In this document: positions 7,959 through 16,812 of the stretch, piece by piece
Layout of the letters: each line of letters starts with the position of its first letter
How positions within the stretch are numbered: position 1 is the first letter of the stretch
Origin: Streptomyces sp. NBC_01549
GTDB lineage: Bacteria; Actinomycetota; Actinomycetes; Streptomycetales; Streptomycetaceae
DNA: 64,000 nt
Direction: 5' to 3'
Assembly: GCF_026339955.1 (NCBI RefSeq)
Contig: NZ_JAPEPW010000006.1
Location: 124,001-188,000, forward strand
The notes under the pieces: generated by a model
The model's input: the letters and a program-made list of their open reading frames with translations, nothing else
Told to the model about the DNA's origin: nothing
Databases searched by the model: none
Position numbers and translations under genes: made by a program

Positions 7959-10553
7959 TCAGGCGGCAGCGCGGTCGAGGTCGCTGGTGTCGAGGTGATG
8001 CTCACCAGGGCCTACGGCGAGAGGTACGCAGCCGGGCAGTTCGACGCGGCCTTCGCATCCATCGGGCACGGTGATGTGTGCGGTCATGCCGGTCGCGGTC
8101 AGCTGCCACGACACGGCGGCCGTCCCGTAGGGGGTTTCGTGGCGGGCCTTGGCCCAGGTGATGCCGCCTCCCGGGCGAGGCCGGAAGGTGATGGTGCGGT
8201 AGCCCGGCGCGGTGAGTTCGATGCCGCCGACGACACGGTGGAGCCAGTCCGCGACGGCGCCGAGGGCGTAGTGGTTGAAGGAGGTCATGCCGCCGGGGTT
8301 GAGGGTGCCGTCGGGGCGGAGGCTGTCCCAGCGTTCCCAGATGGTCGTCGCGCCCATGGTGACCGGGTACAGCCAGGAGGGGCATTCGGTCTGGGTCAGC
8401 AGCTGGTAGGCGACGTCGAGGTGCCCCGCGTCGGTGAGGGCGTCGCAGATGAGGGGGGTACCGACGAAGCCGGTCGCGATGCGGGCGTCGTCCTCAAGTA
8501 CCAGTTCCGCCAGGCGGTCACCGGCGAGCCGACGCTGGGCGGCGTCGTCGAGGAGCCCGAACACCAAGGCGATCGAGTAGGCGGTGGGGCTGTCGCTGGT
8601 CATGCGGCCGGAGTTCAGGACGTAGTGCCGGCGGAAGGCCTCGGCAACCTCGTCAGCGAGCGTTCCGTACTGGTCTGCCACCTCCGCATAGCCCAACCTG
8701 CCTGCCGACCAGGCAAGATGGCGGGCGGACCAGGCGAAGTAGGCGGTGGCGACGAGGTGGCGGTCGGTTCGAGTGGCCGCCGGGTCGTCGGGCGGCGCGA
8801 TGGGGTCCAGCCAGTCCCCCAGCTGTGCGCCGGTGTCCCACAGGCGGCTCGGGCCCGCGAGTCGTTCCATGAGATCGACCCATGCGCGTCCCATGGGGAA
8901 GTGGCGGCGCAGCAGTTCGAGGTCGCCGAAGCGCTGGTGGAGCACCCACGGGGTGAGGGTGGCGACATCGCCCCAGGCGGCGCCGGGCTGGATGGGGGTC
9001 CATTGCGGACCGCCGGGGATGACGGGTACATACCAGGGGACGGTGCCGTCGGGGAGCTGTTCCACCGCGACGTCGGCGAGCCAGGAATCCAGCATGCCGG
9101 CGCAGTCGTACAGAAAGCTCGCGGTCGGAGCGAAGACCTGAATGTCGCCGGTCCAGCCCAGGCGCTCGTCGCGCTGGGGGCAGTCGGTGGGGATGTCGAC
9201 GAAGTTCCCGCGCATGCTCCACACGACGTTCTCGTGCAGCCGGTTGACCAGGTCATCACTGCATTCGAACCAGCCGGTGCGTCGCATGTCGGTGTGGTAC
9301 ACCCGGGCGACAACGGCGTCGTCCGCCAACTCGCCCGGCCATCCGGTGATTTCGGCGTGGCGGAAGCCGTGCAGGGTGAAACGCGGCTCCCACGTGATCG
9401 GTCCGTCGCCTGCCAGGATGAGGGTGTCGGTGGCAGCCGCTCCCCGCAACGGGCGGGTGGCGAGTTCGCCGTCCTCGACGACCTCGGCATGCCGCAGGGT
9501 GATGGTTGTGCCTGCCGGGCCGTCGACGGTGACACGCAGCCGGCCGACGAGGTTCTGGCCGAAGTCGAGCAGGTGACGGCCGTCGCGCTCGGCGGTGACC
9601 GTGACCGGCGGTATCTCCTCGGTGCAGCGCACCGGGGGGCTCTTGGGGGCGATGAGGGTGCGTGGGTCCCGCCGGCCGGTGGTGACGGGGGTCCAGTCGC
9701 CGGCGGTCCAGGGCTGCGGGGTGGACCAGTTCGGGTCGTGCAGACGGGCGTCGAAGGTCTCGCCTTCGTAGAGACCGGTGGTGAGGATCGGTCCGAAGGC
9801 GGCGTTCCACTCGGTGTCGGTGGCGACGACGGTGGTGGTGCCGTTGTCGTGGGTGATCTCCAGTTGGGCGATGAGGGACTGGTCGGTGCCGTAGAGGTTG
9901 CGGTATCCGCCGTCGAAACCGATACGGCCGCGGTACCAGCCGTCGCCGAGCCAGGCGCCGATGGTGTTGGCGCCCTCGGTGAGATGGTCGGTCACGTCGT
10001 AGGTGCGGTAGCGCAGGCGCTCGCCGTACACCGTCCAGCCCGGGGACAGCGCGTCGTCGCCGACGCGACGGCCGTTGATCTCTGTCTCATACAGGCCATG
10101 TGCCGTGACGTACAGGCGGGCGCGTGCGACAGACGCGTCGAGGGTGAAGTCCCTGCGGACGCGGGCCGGGCGCCGATCGCTGCCCGGATCCTCGGGCCAG
10201 GGGGCGCCGACGGGGACGGCGCTCCAGTCGGATGCGTGCAGCAGTCCGGCCTCGACCGTGCTGGGCACGCTCCACGGGGAGGGCTCTGTGCCGTCGGCGG
10301 TCCACACACGCACGCGGACGCTCGCGCACTGCCGGGAGGCCAGGGGCTGTCCGGGCCAGGGCACGAGGACCTGGTCGGCGCCGGGAATCCGGCCGGTTCG
10401 GTAGGTGACGCCGTCGCGGTCGAGTTCGAGTTCGTACGCCTCCTGGGTCCCGCTGCCGGGCGGCAGCACCCAGGACAGGCGGGGTTCGGCGACGCCGATG
10501 CCGAGACCGTCACGCAGGTGCTCGAACGTGACCGGGGCAGGCTGGGGGGACAT
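7959..10553 (-). CDS. Alpha-L-rhamnosidase, glycoside hydrolase family 78
   Basis: An 864-residue GH78 enzyme. N-terminal beta-sandwich domains include SDWSAVPVG and an RRDFTLDASVARARLYVTA region. The (alpha/alpha)6 catalytic barrel carries the family signature FVDIPTDCPQRDERLGWTGD with its catalytic acidic residues. I see no signal peptide, so it probably acts in the cytoplasm on imported rhamnosides. The ATG at 10553 is preferred over the one at 10583 because AAGGAAGG lies 11 bases before it. It is the last gene of the ABC-transporter operon and is probably controlled by the LacI-type regulator at 14079. A weak hairpin (arms GCCTGAC/GTCAGGC, 7936-7964) overlaps its stop. Confidence 0.92.
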   Translation of the reverse strand: MSPQPAPVTFEHLRDGLGIGVAEPRLSWVLPPGSGTQEAYELELDRDGVTYRTGRIPGADQVLVPWPGQPLASRQCASVRVRVWTADGTEPSPWSVPSTVEAGLLHASDWSAVPVGAPWPEDPGSDRRPARVRRDFTLDASVARARLYVTAHGLYETEINGRRVGDDALSPGWTVYGERLRYRTYDVTDHLTEGANTIGAWLGDGWYRGRIGFDGGYRNLYGTDQSLIAQLEITHDNGTTTVVATDTEWNAAFGPILTTGLYEGETFDARLHDPNWSTPQPWTAGDWTPVTTGRRDPRTLIAPKSPPVRCTEEIPPVTVTAERDGRHLLDFGQNLVGRLRVTVDGPAGTTITLRHAEVVEDGELATRPLRGAAATDTLILAGDGPITWEPRFTLHGFRHAEITGWPGELADDAVVARVYHTDMRRTGWFECSDDLVNRLHENVVWSMRGNFVDIPTDCPQRDERLGWTGDIQVFAPTASFLYDCAGMLDSWLADVAVEQLPDGTVPWYVPVIPGGPQWTPIQPGAAWGDVATLTPWVLHQRFGDLELLRRHFPMGRAWVDLMERLAGPSRLWDTGAQLGDWLDPIAPPDDPAATRTDRHLVATAYFAWSARHLAWSAGRLGYAEVADQYGTLADEVAEAFRRHYVLNSGRMTSDSPTAYSIALVFGLLDDAAQRRLAGDRLAELVLEDDARIATGFVGTPLICDALTDAGHLDVAYQLLTQTECPSWLYPVTMGATTIWERWDSLRPDGTLNPGGMTSFNHYALGAVADWLHRVVGGIELTAPGYRTITFRPRPGGGITWAKARHETPYGTAAVSWQLTATGMTAHITVPDGCEGRVELPGCVPLAVGPGEHHLDTSDLDRAAA

Positions 10554-10625
10554 CAAGTGGGAGACCTTCCTTGAGGTGGGCATGGGACGACCCGCGCGGT
10601 GCCGAGGAGGGGGACGCGGCGGTCG

Positions 10626-11534
10626 TCAGCCCTTCACGGCTCCGCCGGTCAGGCCCTTCATCACCTTCTGGTTGAGGAAGAGGTAGATCACGAGGGTGCC
10701 GAAGACGTTGATGCAGATGGCGGCGAAGAGCGGTCCGTACTGGGTGGCTCCGAAGTCGCCGGTGAAGTTGAGCAGGCCAACCTGGATGGTGCGCAGGTCC
10801 TGGTTGTTGGTGAAGGTCAGCGCGATCAGCAGGTCGTTCCAGATGAAGAAGAACTGCACCAGGCCGACGGTCAGGATCGCGTTGCGGACCATGGGGATGC
10901 TGATGGTCCAGAAGGAGCGCAGGATGCCGGCGCCGTCGATGGTGGCCGCCTCGAACAGCTCACGGGGCACCGTCTTGTAGTACGTGGCCATCATGAACAC
11001 CGTGAGCGGCAGGCCCGTGCCGGTGTAGGTGAGGATCAGCGGCCACAGCGTGCCCGACAGTCCGGACTGGAAGTACACAGTGAACAGGGGCAGCAGGATC
11101 ATCTGGGAGGGCACCATGATGCCCGCGAGGAAGATCAGGAGGGTCAGGCTGCGGCCCTTCCAGACCATGACCTGCAGGGCGAATCCGGCAGCGGTGCCGA
11201 GCAGGAGGATCAGCGCGAGGGACGGGAGGACGGCCAGCAGGCTGTTCCTGACGTAGAGCCCGATGTGGCCGGTGGTCCAGGCCTCGCTGTAGTTGCCCCA
11301 CTCCCACTTCGTCGGCAGGCTCCAGGTGGAGTGGTTGAGGTAGTCACTGTTGGACTTCAGCGAGGTCAGGAACATCCACACCATCGGGTAGACCTCGACG
11401 ACCAGCAGCAGGGCGACAACGATCTTGACCCACAGGCGTCCCGGACGGCGCCGCCGAGGACGGGCGGAGAAGCCGGCCCGGGTACGGTTGTCGCCCGTGG
11501 CCGCCGTGGTCTTGTGAGGCGTGTCGATGGCCAT
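10626..11534 (-). CDS. Carbohydrate ABC transporter permease, MalG type
   Basis: A 302-residue membrane protein with six predicted spans. The cytoplasmic EAA loop reads EAATIDGAGILRSFWTISIP, which docks to the ATPase. The C-terminus LNQKVMKGLTGGAVKG is typical of sugar-uptake permeases of the CUT1 family. It lies 4 bp after the MalF-type gene. No ATPase gene is present in the locus. Streptomyces CUT1 systems commonly share one MsiK-type ATPase encoded elsewhere. Confidence 0.9.
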   Translation of the reverse strand: MAIDTPHKTTAATGDNRTRAGFSARPRRRRPGRLWVKIVVALLLVVEVYPMVWMFLTSLKSNSDYLNHSTWSLPTKWEWGNYSEAWTTGHIGLYVRNSLLAVLPSLALILLLGTAAGFALQVMVWKGRSLTLLIFLAGIMVPSQMILLPLFTVYFQSGLSGTLWPLILTYTGTGLPLTVFMMATYYKTVPRELFEAATIDGAGILRSFWTISIPMVRNAILTVGLVQFFFIWNDLLIALTFTNNQDLRTIQVGLLNFTGDFGATQYGPLFAAICINVFGTLVIYLFLNQKVMKGLTGGAVKG

Positions 11535-11538
11535 GGGG

Positions 11539-12507
11539 TCAGCCCTTCGTGAGGTCGCGGCGCGAGACGCGGAAGACGACCAGGGTCACCAGCAGACACA
11601 CCACGGTCAGCAGCAGGGCGATGGTACTTCCGTAGCCGTAGTCGCTGTAGGTGAACGACGTCTGGAACATGTAGAGCGTGAGCGGCGTGGTGCCGTTGCC
11701 GGGGCCGCCGTTGGTGAGGGCGACGATGGAGTCGAAGGCCTTGAGCGTGCCGTTGATGCTGAAGATCAGCGACGACATCAGCACCGGGAACGACATCGGC
11801 AGCACGATGTGGCGTACGAGCCTCAGTCCCGAGGCGCCGTCCAGACGCGCCGATTCGAGGATCTCCTCGGGGATGTCGACCAAACCCGCGAACAGCAGGA
11901 CGGCGTAGAAGCCCATCGAGCGCCAGATGTCCATGATGATCAGCACCCAGAAGGCGTGGCCCGCGCTGCCGAACCAGTCGATGGATTCCAGACCGATCGC
12001 GTTGAGCAGCGAGTTGACCGGGCCGGTCTGCGGAGCGACCTGGAAGAACTTCTGGAACAGCAGGCCGACCGCCACGGTGGGCAGCACCACGGGGAAGAAC
12101 ACGAGGGTGCGGATGAGGGCGGAGGCACGCTTGAGGAAAAAGACGTAGAGCAGGGCCAGGAGGTAGCCGGCCAGGACCTGACCGATGGTCACGGTGACCG
12201 CGTATTTGGCGGTGAACCACAGAGCGTCCCGTACAGCCGGGTCGGTGAACAGCCGGTGGAAGTTCTCCACACCATTGCCGGTGAAGCCGTCGATGGTGTT
12301 GCCCTTGGTGAAGGAATAGCCCAGTGACCACACCATCGGAACCAACATGATCAGGGAGTAGACGAGGAGAGCGGGACCTACCAGGATCAGAATGGCCCTG
12401 CGGTCACCGAGTACGCGGTGCATGACGGAAAGTCCACTTCGTCGAAGAGGCATGCCTGGCAGTGGAGGGCGCTGCTCAGGGGCCGGTCGATATGGCCCCC
12501 GAGTCAT
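11539..12507 (-). CDS. Carbohydrate ABC transporter permease, MalF type
   Basis: A 322-residue inner-membrane permease, partner of the MalG-type protein. It has an N-terminal span (AILILVGPALLVYSLIMLV) and an EAA loop reading ESARLDGASGLRLVRHIVLP. LTNGGPGNGTTPLTLYMF is a sequence found in nearly all MalF/UgpA-like permeases. The gene begins 12 bp after the stop of the binding-protein gene, consistent with one transcript. The start could also be the internal ATG at residue 29 (MHRVLGDRR), because the first 28 residues are poorly conserved proline-rich sequence. Confidence 0.9.
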   Translation of the reverse strand: MTRGPYRPAPEQRPPLPGMPLRRSGLSVMHRVLGDRRAILILVGPALLVYSLIMLVPMVWSLGYSFTKGNTIDGFTGNGVENFHRLFTDPAVRDALWFTAKYAVTVTIGQVLAGYLLALLYVFFLKRASALIRTLVFFPVVLPTVAVGLLFQKFFQVAPQTGPVNSLLNAIGLESIDWFGSAGHAFWVLIIMDIWRSMGFYAVLLFAGLVDIPEEILESARLDGASGLRLVRHIVLPMSFPVLMSSLIFSINGTLKAFDSIVALTNGGPGNGTTPLTLYMFQTSFTYSDYGYGSTIALLLTVVCLLVTLVVFRVSRRDLTKG

Positions 12508-12519
12508 CAGTGCTCGACC

Positions 12520-13836
12520 TCACTTGCCGGACAGGGCGTCCTGTACGACCCCCATGAACTTCTCCGGGCTCAGGCTGCCGCTCACCAGGCCGGCCGCGTT
12601 GGTCTGGCTCACGGTCGTGGCCTTGGTGCTGAACAGGGCCTCGAACCAGAGCACGTTCTGCTTCGAGTCGCCGATGGTCTTACGGACCTGGGTGGTGAGT
12701 TCGTTCGGGTCCTTGACCGGGGTGTTGGCCTTGAAGCCCGAGATGGAACCCTGGTCCTTGAGTGCGGTGCTGCCGTAGTTCTTGGCGGCACACTTGACCC
12801 AGTTGCCGACCTTGCTGTCGAAAGTCCCCTTGCCGAGGGTCATCGCCAGGCCGACGTTGGACGGGTACTGGTCGATGGATCCCTTGCCGCCGGACACAGC
12901 GGGGAAGGGCATGAAGCCGATGTTCGCGGCACCCACCTGGTCCTGCTTGGGATCGGCTATGTTCGTCAGCGCCCAGGTGCCCATGTAGAACATGGCTGCC
13001 TTGCCGGTCAGGAACTGGTTGAACGCGGTGTCGTAGTCGATCGAGCCGACGCCCTTGCCGAAGTAGCCCTTCTTGCCGAGATCGGCGACTTCCTGCGCGG
13101 CCTTCACATAGGCGGGATCGGTCAGCTTGGTCTTGCCGTCAGCCACGTCCTTCAGCGCGTCCGGGCCCAGGCTGCGGTACAGGTAGGAGCTGACCAGGCG
13201 GGTGATCGGCCAGCCCTGCTGCCCCGACGCGGAGAACGGCTGGACACCGTTGGCCTGCAACTTGGCGGCGTCCGTCACCAGTTCATCCCAAGTGGTGGGC
13301 ACGGAAAGGCCGTTCGCACTGAAGATCTTCTTGTTGTAGAAGATCCCCTCGATGTTGTACTCGTACGGCAGGACCTCCATCTTGCCGCCGTACAACGCCT
13401 TGATGGTGGAGATCGCGGCGGGCTCGACCTGGTCGTAGACGCCGAGCTCCTTCAGCTTCGTCTCCAGATCGGCGACCTTGCCCGACTTGTAGAGCCGATC
13501 GGTGAGCGCGGGTGCGTTGCCGGCGGCGAACTGGACCGGCAACGCGTTCTGACCGGCGAGCAGTTGAAGTTTCTGGTCCAGGCTCGTCTGCGGAACGGTC
13601 TCCACCTTCAGGGGCAGCGCCTTGTTGTCCGCGGCGCATACTCCCTTGGACAGCGTGGTCAGCGCCGTCTTGACCGTCGTGTTCTCCACGTTCGTCAGGT
13701 AACTGAAGTTCTTCGGCGACGAAGCCGAGCCGCCGCCCGTACCTCCGCAGGCAGAGACGAAGAGGGCCATCGCGGCGGCACTCGCGGTCAGACCGGCGGT
13801 GCGGGCTCTCCTGGCACGGGACGAGTCGGTGATCAC
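12520..13836 (-). CDS. Sugar ABC transporter substrate-binding lipoprotein
   Basis: Starting at the GTG at 13836 (AGGGAG ribosome site six bases upstream), the 438-residue protein has a lipoprotein signal ending in LFVSAC, with lipidated C30. The mature part is a CUT1 family extracellular solute-binding protein: VPTTWDELVTDAAKLQANG, FLTGKAAMFYMGTWAL, and a C-terminal lobe. It would capture the sugar outside the membrane and deliver it to the two permeases. The rhamnosidase in the operon suggests rhamnose-containing oligosaccharides or glycosides. A longer frame upstream to 14076 lacks a ribosome site and runs through the promoter region, so it was rejected. Confidence 0.9.
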   Translation of the reverse strand: MITDSSRARRARTAGLTASAAAMALFVSACGGTGGGSASSPKNFSYLTNVENTTVKTALTTLSKGVCAADNKALPLKVETVPQTSLDQKLQLLAGQNALPVQFAAGNAPALTDRLYKSGKVADLETKLKELGVYDQVEPAAISTIKALYGGKMEVLPYEYNIEGIFYNKKIFSANGLSVPTTWDELVTDAAKLQANGVQPFSASGQQGWPITRLVSSYLYRSLGPDALKDVADGKTKLTDPAYVKAAQEVADLGKKGYFGKGVGSIDYDTAFNQFLTGKAAMFYMGTWALTNIADPKQDQVGAANIGFMPFPAVSGGKGSIDQYPSNVGLAMTLGKGTFDSKVGNWVKCAAKNYGSTALKDQGSISGFKANTPVKDPNELTTQVRKTIGDSKQNVLWFEALFSTKATTVSQTNAAGLVSGSLSPEKFMGVVQDALSGK

Positions 13837-13911
13837 AACATGCTCCCTGTCATCGTTGAAATGAAGGCGGTCGGCGGGCGCTTGCCACGAAAGCCTGAAC
13901 GGAAGATTTTT

Positions 13912-13927
13912 GTGGAACGTTCTCCAC
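13912..13927. promoter_or_regulatory. Candidate LacI-family operator
   Basis: The sequence GTGGAACGTTCTCCAC holds the perfect 8-bp palindrome GAACGTTC (13915-13922) centred on CG, as in many LacI-family operators, with outer GTGGA/TCCAC arms. It lies between the divergent binding-protein and LacI genes, 76 bp upstream of the former. The likely ligand is the neighbouring LacI protein. Confidence 0.5.
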
Positions 13928-14078
13928 TCCGAAGTGCGCACCACAGTGCACGCAGCACTCGCAGCCGTCAAGACATCCGGGCGTAACATCGAAGAGAAGG
14001 CGCCCACAGATGGCGCCGAGGACAGTTCATCGTGTAGACCGTTATCTCCAGCAGGAGTAGAAGCAGGGGGCAGCACGC

Positions 14079-15122
14079 ATGCAGCAGGACTCGCAGCCGC
14101 GGAAGAAGCGTGTGACGATCACGGATGTCGCGCGGCACGCGGGGGTGTCGACCGCTGCGGTCTCCAAGGTGATGCGCAACGCCTACGGCGTCAGCGCGGC
14201 CATGCAGGAGAAGGTCCGCGCGGCCATCGCCGAACTCGACTACCGGCCGCACGCGGCCGCACGCGGCATGCGCGGCCGTACCTACACGATCGGCGTCCTG
14301 CTGGACAACATCCGCAACACCTTCTTCGCGGACATCCTCGACGGCATCCGCGACGAGCTGCACGACAGCGAGTACACGGTGCTCATCGGCGCGGCGGGAT
14401 TCGACGCCGCCGCCCAGGGCAAGACCATCGAGTCCATGGTCGACCGCCAGATGGACGGCCTGATCCTGATCGCCCCCAGCACCCAGCGGGCGGAGGTGCT
14501 GGCAACGGCCCAGTCCACGCCCACGGTCGTCATCGGCCACCACGACATCTCCGCGCACCACGACTCGGTCGTCGACGCGGACGCGGCGGGCGCCGGACTG
14601 GTGGTGGACCACCTGGTGTCGCTCGGCCATCGCGACATCGCCCTGGTCTCCTCGCCCGGAACCCGGTCGAGCCGCTGGGCACGCACCCCTGAGATCGTGC
14701 TGTCCAGCGGATACGCGGAGGCCATGGGACGCCACGGTCTGGCCGCACAGACCCGCATCTGCCGCGCGGCCTACTCCGACGAGGGTGGCTACAAAGCGGG
14801 CATGAACCTGCTGACCAGCGAGGACAGGCCGACAGCGATCATGGCCGGTGCGGACGTCGCCGCCTTGGGCGTGTGGCGAGCCGGGCACGAACTGGGGCTG
14901 CGCGTGCCCGAAGACATCTCCCTCGTCGGCTACAACAACACCGCAGTCGCCGACCTCGCCACCGTCCAGCTCACCAGCGTCGACCAGGCCGGCCACAACA
15001 TGGGCGCCACCGCGGCGCGGCTGCTCATCGAACGGGTGGAGGGACGCCGGGAACACGCGGTGCAGACGACGATGACGCCCCGCCTCGTCGTCCGCCGCAG
15101 CACATCGGCGCCGCGCTCCTAG
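14079..15122 (+). CDS. LacI-family transcriptional regulator of the rhamnosidase locus
   Basis: A 347-residue regulator. The N-terminal helix-turn-helix is VTITDVARHAGVSTAAVSKV, followed by the hinge helix (RPHAAARGMRGR) and a periplasmic-binding-protein-like sensor domain (TIGVLLDNIRNTFFADILDG, then PEDISLVGYNNTAVADL). It is divergent from the ABC-transporter/rhamnosidase operon, so it most likely represses that operon until a sugar binds the sensor domain. The start is the ATG preceded by a purine-rich AAGCAGGGGG stretch. Confidence 0.88.
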   Translation: MQQDSQPRKKRVTITDVARHAGVSTAAVSKVMRNAYGVSAAMQEKVRAAIAELDYRPHAAARGMRGRTYTIGVLLDNIRNTFFADILDGIRDELHDSEYTVLIGAAGFDAAAQGKTIESMVDRQMDGLILIAPSTQRAEVLATAQSTPTVVIGHHDISAHHDSVVDADAAGAGLVVDHLVSLGHRDIALVSSPGTRSSRWARTPEIVLSSGYAEAMGRHGLAAQTRICRAAYSDEGGYKAGMNLLTSEDRPTAIMAGADVAALGVWRAGHELGLRVPEDISLVGYNNTAVADLATVQLTSVDQAGHNMGATAARLLIERVEGRREHAVQTTMTPRLVVRRSTSAPRS

Positions 15123-15289
15123 AACTGCGGCCTCCGGATGAGATGTCGTCGTGTAATCCGGCGCATTCCGTGGTGTACGCGGCGGCACCCGAGCGCCGTC
15201 CCGGACAGCCTCAGCGCGTCTGCAACCGGGCCGCACATGGGACCTGGAGCGCACTGCCAGTGCCTCCTGGCCGTCGTCCTCTCCGTGCC

Positions 15290-15465
15290 CTCGGCGGGCG
15301 TCGAGCAGTGTGTTGATGCCGAGGACGATGAAGAAGGCGTGGCAGCCCAGTTCGGAGCGTCGGCCCAGGTGCCGGGAGAACTCGATGCCCCTGCGGGCCA
15401 GGCGGGGGTGAGTGCCGCGTCCTGAGAGTCATAGCCGCGGGCCGTGATGGTCGTACACCGTGTCA
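15290..15465 (-). pseudogene. Decayed IS5-type transposase fragment
   Basis: Three short stretches in different minus-strand frames recall the C-terminal part of IS5-like transposases. They are ARGYDSQ, then LARRGIEFSRHLGRR, then a hydrophobic stretch CHAFFIVLGINTLLDARR. Intact members read roughly DRGYDSD, LARRGIES-RLGRHRW and a hydrophobic tail. The frames are interrupted twice, so nothing functional remains. The assignment rests on short similarities recognised by eye. Confidence 0.4.
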
Positions 15466-15605
15466 CCTACGGCCCAAGGCTAGGGGCCCGCACTGCGACC
15501 TCCCCACCGGACGTGACACGCATCACGTGCCCGAGGTGCATAGCGAGACGCCCATCAACGTCTTTCTCCAGGTGTACGAAGCTGGCAAGGGCGGGGACGG
15601 TGCGG

Positions 15606-16112
15606 ATGGAACAGGCTCAGGCCGAGGGTTTCGACGGGTTCGTTGCGGCCCGTTGGTCGGCGTTGTTCCACCTCGCGCGCCTGCTCTGTGGAGGTGACCG
15701 GCACCGCGCCGAGGACCTGCTCCAGGAAGCCCTGGTCAAGCTCTGGTTCGTCTGGCCGAGGGTCGCGGACGAGGCGCCCGAGGCGTACGTACGCAAGGTC
15801 CTGGCACGCGCGGCCGCTCGATCCGCCCGTCGGCGGTGGTGGGGTGAGCGCCCGGTGGAGCAACTGCCCGACCTGGCGCAGACGGAGGACGAGTCCGCCG
15901 CCGTGGTGGAGCGGTCGCGGCTGGAGGCGGCCCTCGCTCAATTGCCGGCCCGGCAGCGGGCCGCCGTGGTGCTGCGCTACTACCAGGACCTGCCCGAAAG
16001 ACAGGTCGCGGAGGTTCTGGGATGCCCGTTGGGCACCGCCCGGTCCCACGCGTCACGCGGTGTGGCGCGCCTGCGTCAGATCCTGGCCGATGTCATCGAG
16101 CCGGTGGGGTGA
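15606..16112 (+). CDS. SigE-family ECF RNA polymerase sigma factor
   Basis: A 168-residue sigma factor with region 2 (ARLLCGGDRHRAEDLLQEAL, then VRKVLARAAARSARRRWW) and region 4 (LPARQRAAVVLRYYQDLPER, then GCPLGTARSHASRGVARLR). Its size and sequence fit the actinobacterial SigE-type ECF group. The ATG at 15606 is used because homology begins there (EGFDGFVAARW), although the frame is open upstream to 15444. The gene for a membrane protein that may hold it inactive begins 8 bp after its stop. Confidence 0.88.
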   Translation: MEQAQAEGFDGFVAARWSALFHLARLLCGGDRHRAEDLLQEALVKLWFVWPRVADEAPEAYVRKVLARAAARSARRRWWGERPVEQLPDLAQTEDESAAVVERSRLEAALAQLPARQRAAVVLRYYQDLPERQVAEVLGCPLGTARSHASRGVARLRQILADVIEPVG

Positions 16113-16120
16113 AGGGAAGC

Positions 16121-16648
16121 ATGGATCACTTCGAGCGGGAGTTGGCGCGGATCATGCGCGACGCCCAGGAGTACACCCCCTTTGAGCCCGCGCACCGTGA
16201 CCGACTCAGGACGGGCGTCCTCGTCCGCCGCCGGGTCCGCGCGGCGCAGAGGGCCGTGGGCTCCGTATTGGTGGCCGCCGGGCTCGGCCTCGGCCTGTTC
16301 CTGCTGCCGCACACGCCGGACAGCGACCAGCCCCAGGCCCCCTCGCCGCGGCCGGCGACCGGCTCCTTCTCCCCGACCGTCACGCCGTCACCGACCAAGC
16401 CCTTCAGCGGAGCTCCCACCGGGTCGGCCCCCACCACACCCACTGCACCGGCCACGCCCACGGCACCGACCACGACAGGGAGCGCGGTGGAGAGCTCGAA
16501 CTCGGTCGCCGTCGATCCCTCCGGGACCGCGGCCCTCAGCCCTCCGGCCACCGTCCCGGCCTCGCCGAGCGGGAGTATCACGCCGTCGTCGCCGGCGACG
16601 ACGACCCTCGAGCCGTCGTCGTTCGTCAGCACGGCCGCCGCCGGGTAG
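16121..16648 (+). CDS. Single-span membrane protein with Pro/Ser/Thr-rich exterior, probable partner of the sigma factor
   Basis: A 175-residue protein. A cytoplasmic N-terminus of about 44 residues is followed by one membrane span (residues 45-63, VGSVLVAAGLGLGLFLL). The tail is about 110 residues, almost only Pro, Ser, Thr, Ala and Gly, and is probably extended outside the cell. GAAGGGAAGC precedes the ATG. Its position 8 bp behind a SigE-type sigma gene suggests an anti-sigma or sensor role. The N-terminus has no recognisable zinc-binding anti-sigma motif, so function remains inference. Confidence 0.65.
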   Translation: MDHFERELARIMRDAQEYTPFEPAHRDRLRTGVLVRRRVRAAQRAVGSVLVAAGLGLGLFLLPHTPDSDQPQAPSPRPATGSFSPTVTPSPTKPFSGAPTGSAPTTPTAPATPTAPTTTGSAVESSNSVAVDPSGTAALSPPATVPASPSGSITPSSPATTTLEPSSFVSTAAAG

Positions 16649-16812
16649 CCGCCGCTCACCGGCCGCCGAGCCACACCGTCGTCCCGGCCGCTCCCTCTCG
16701 TACTGCCGCACCGCCCCTTACCCCTCCTCCGCCCCGGACGTACTCAGTCATCGCGGCTCCGCCGTGAGCGCCTTCGGCATGCCCTGCCGCAGCACAGAAA
16801 TCTGGACGAAAC

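Noticed and set aside
7122..10574. 1150-codon plus-strand frame
   Set aside because: It is the antisense shadow of the GH3 and GH78 genes, with no family resemblance and no plausible ribosome site.
12520..14076. Longer start for the sugar-binding lipoprotein at 14076
   Set aside because: The extra 80 codons cross the divergent promoter and put the lipoprotein signal in the middle of the protein; the GTG at 13836 has a proper ribosome site.
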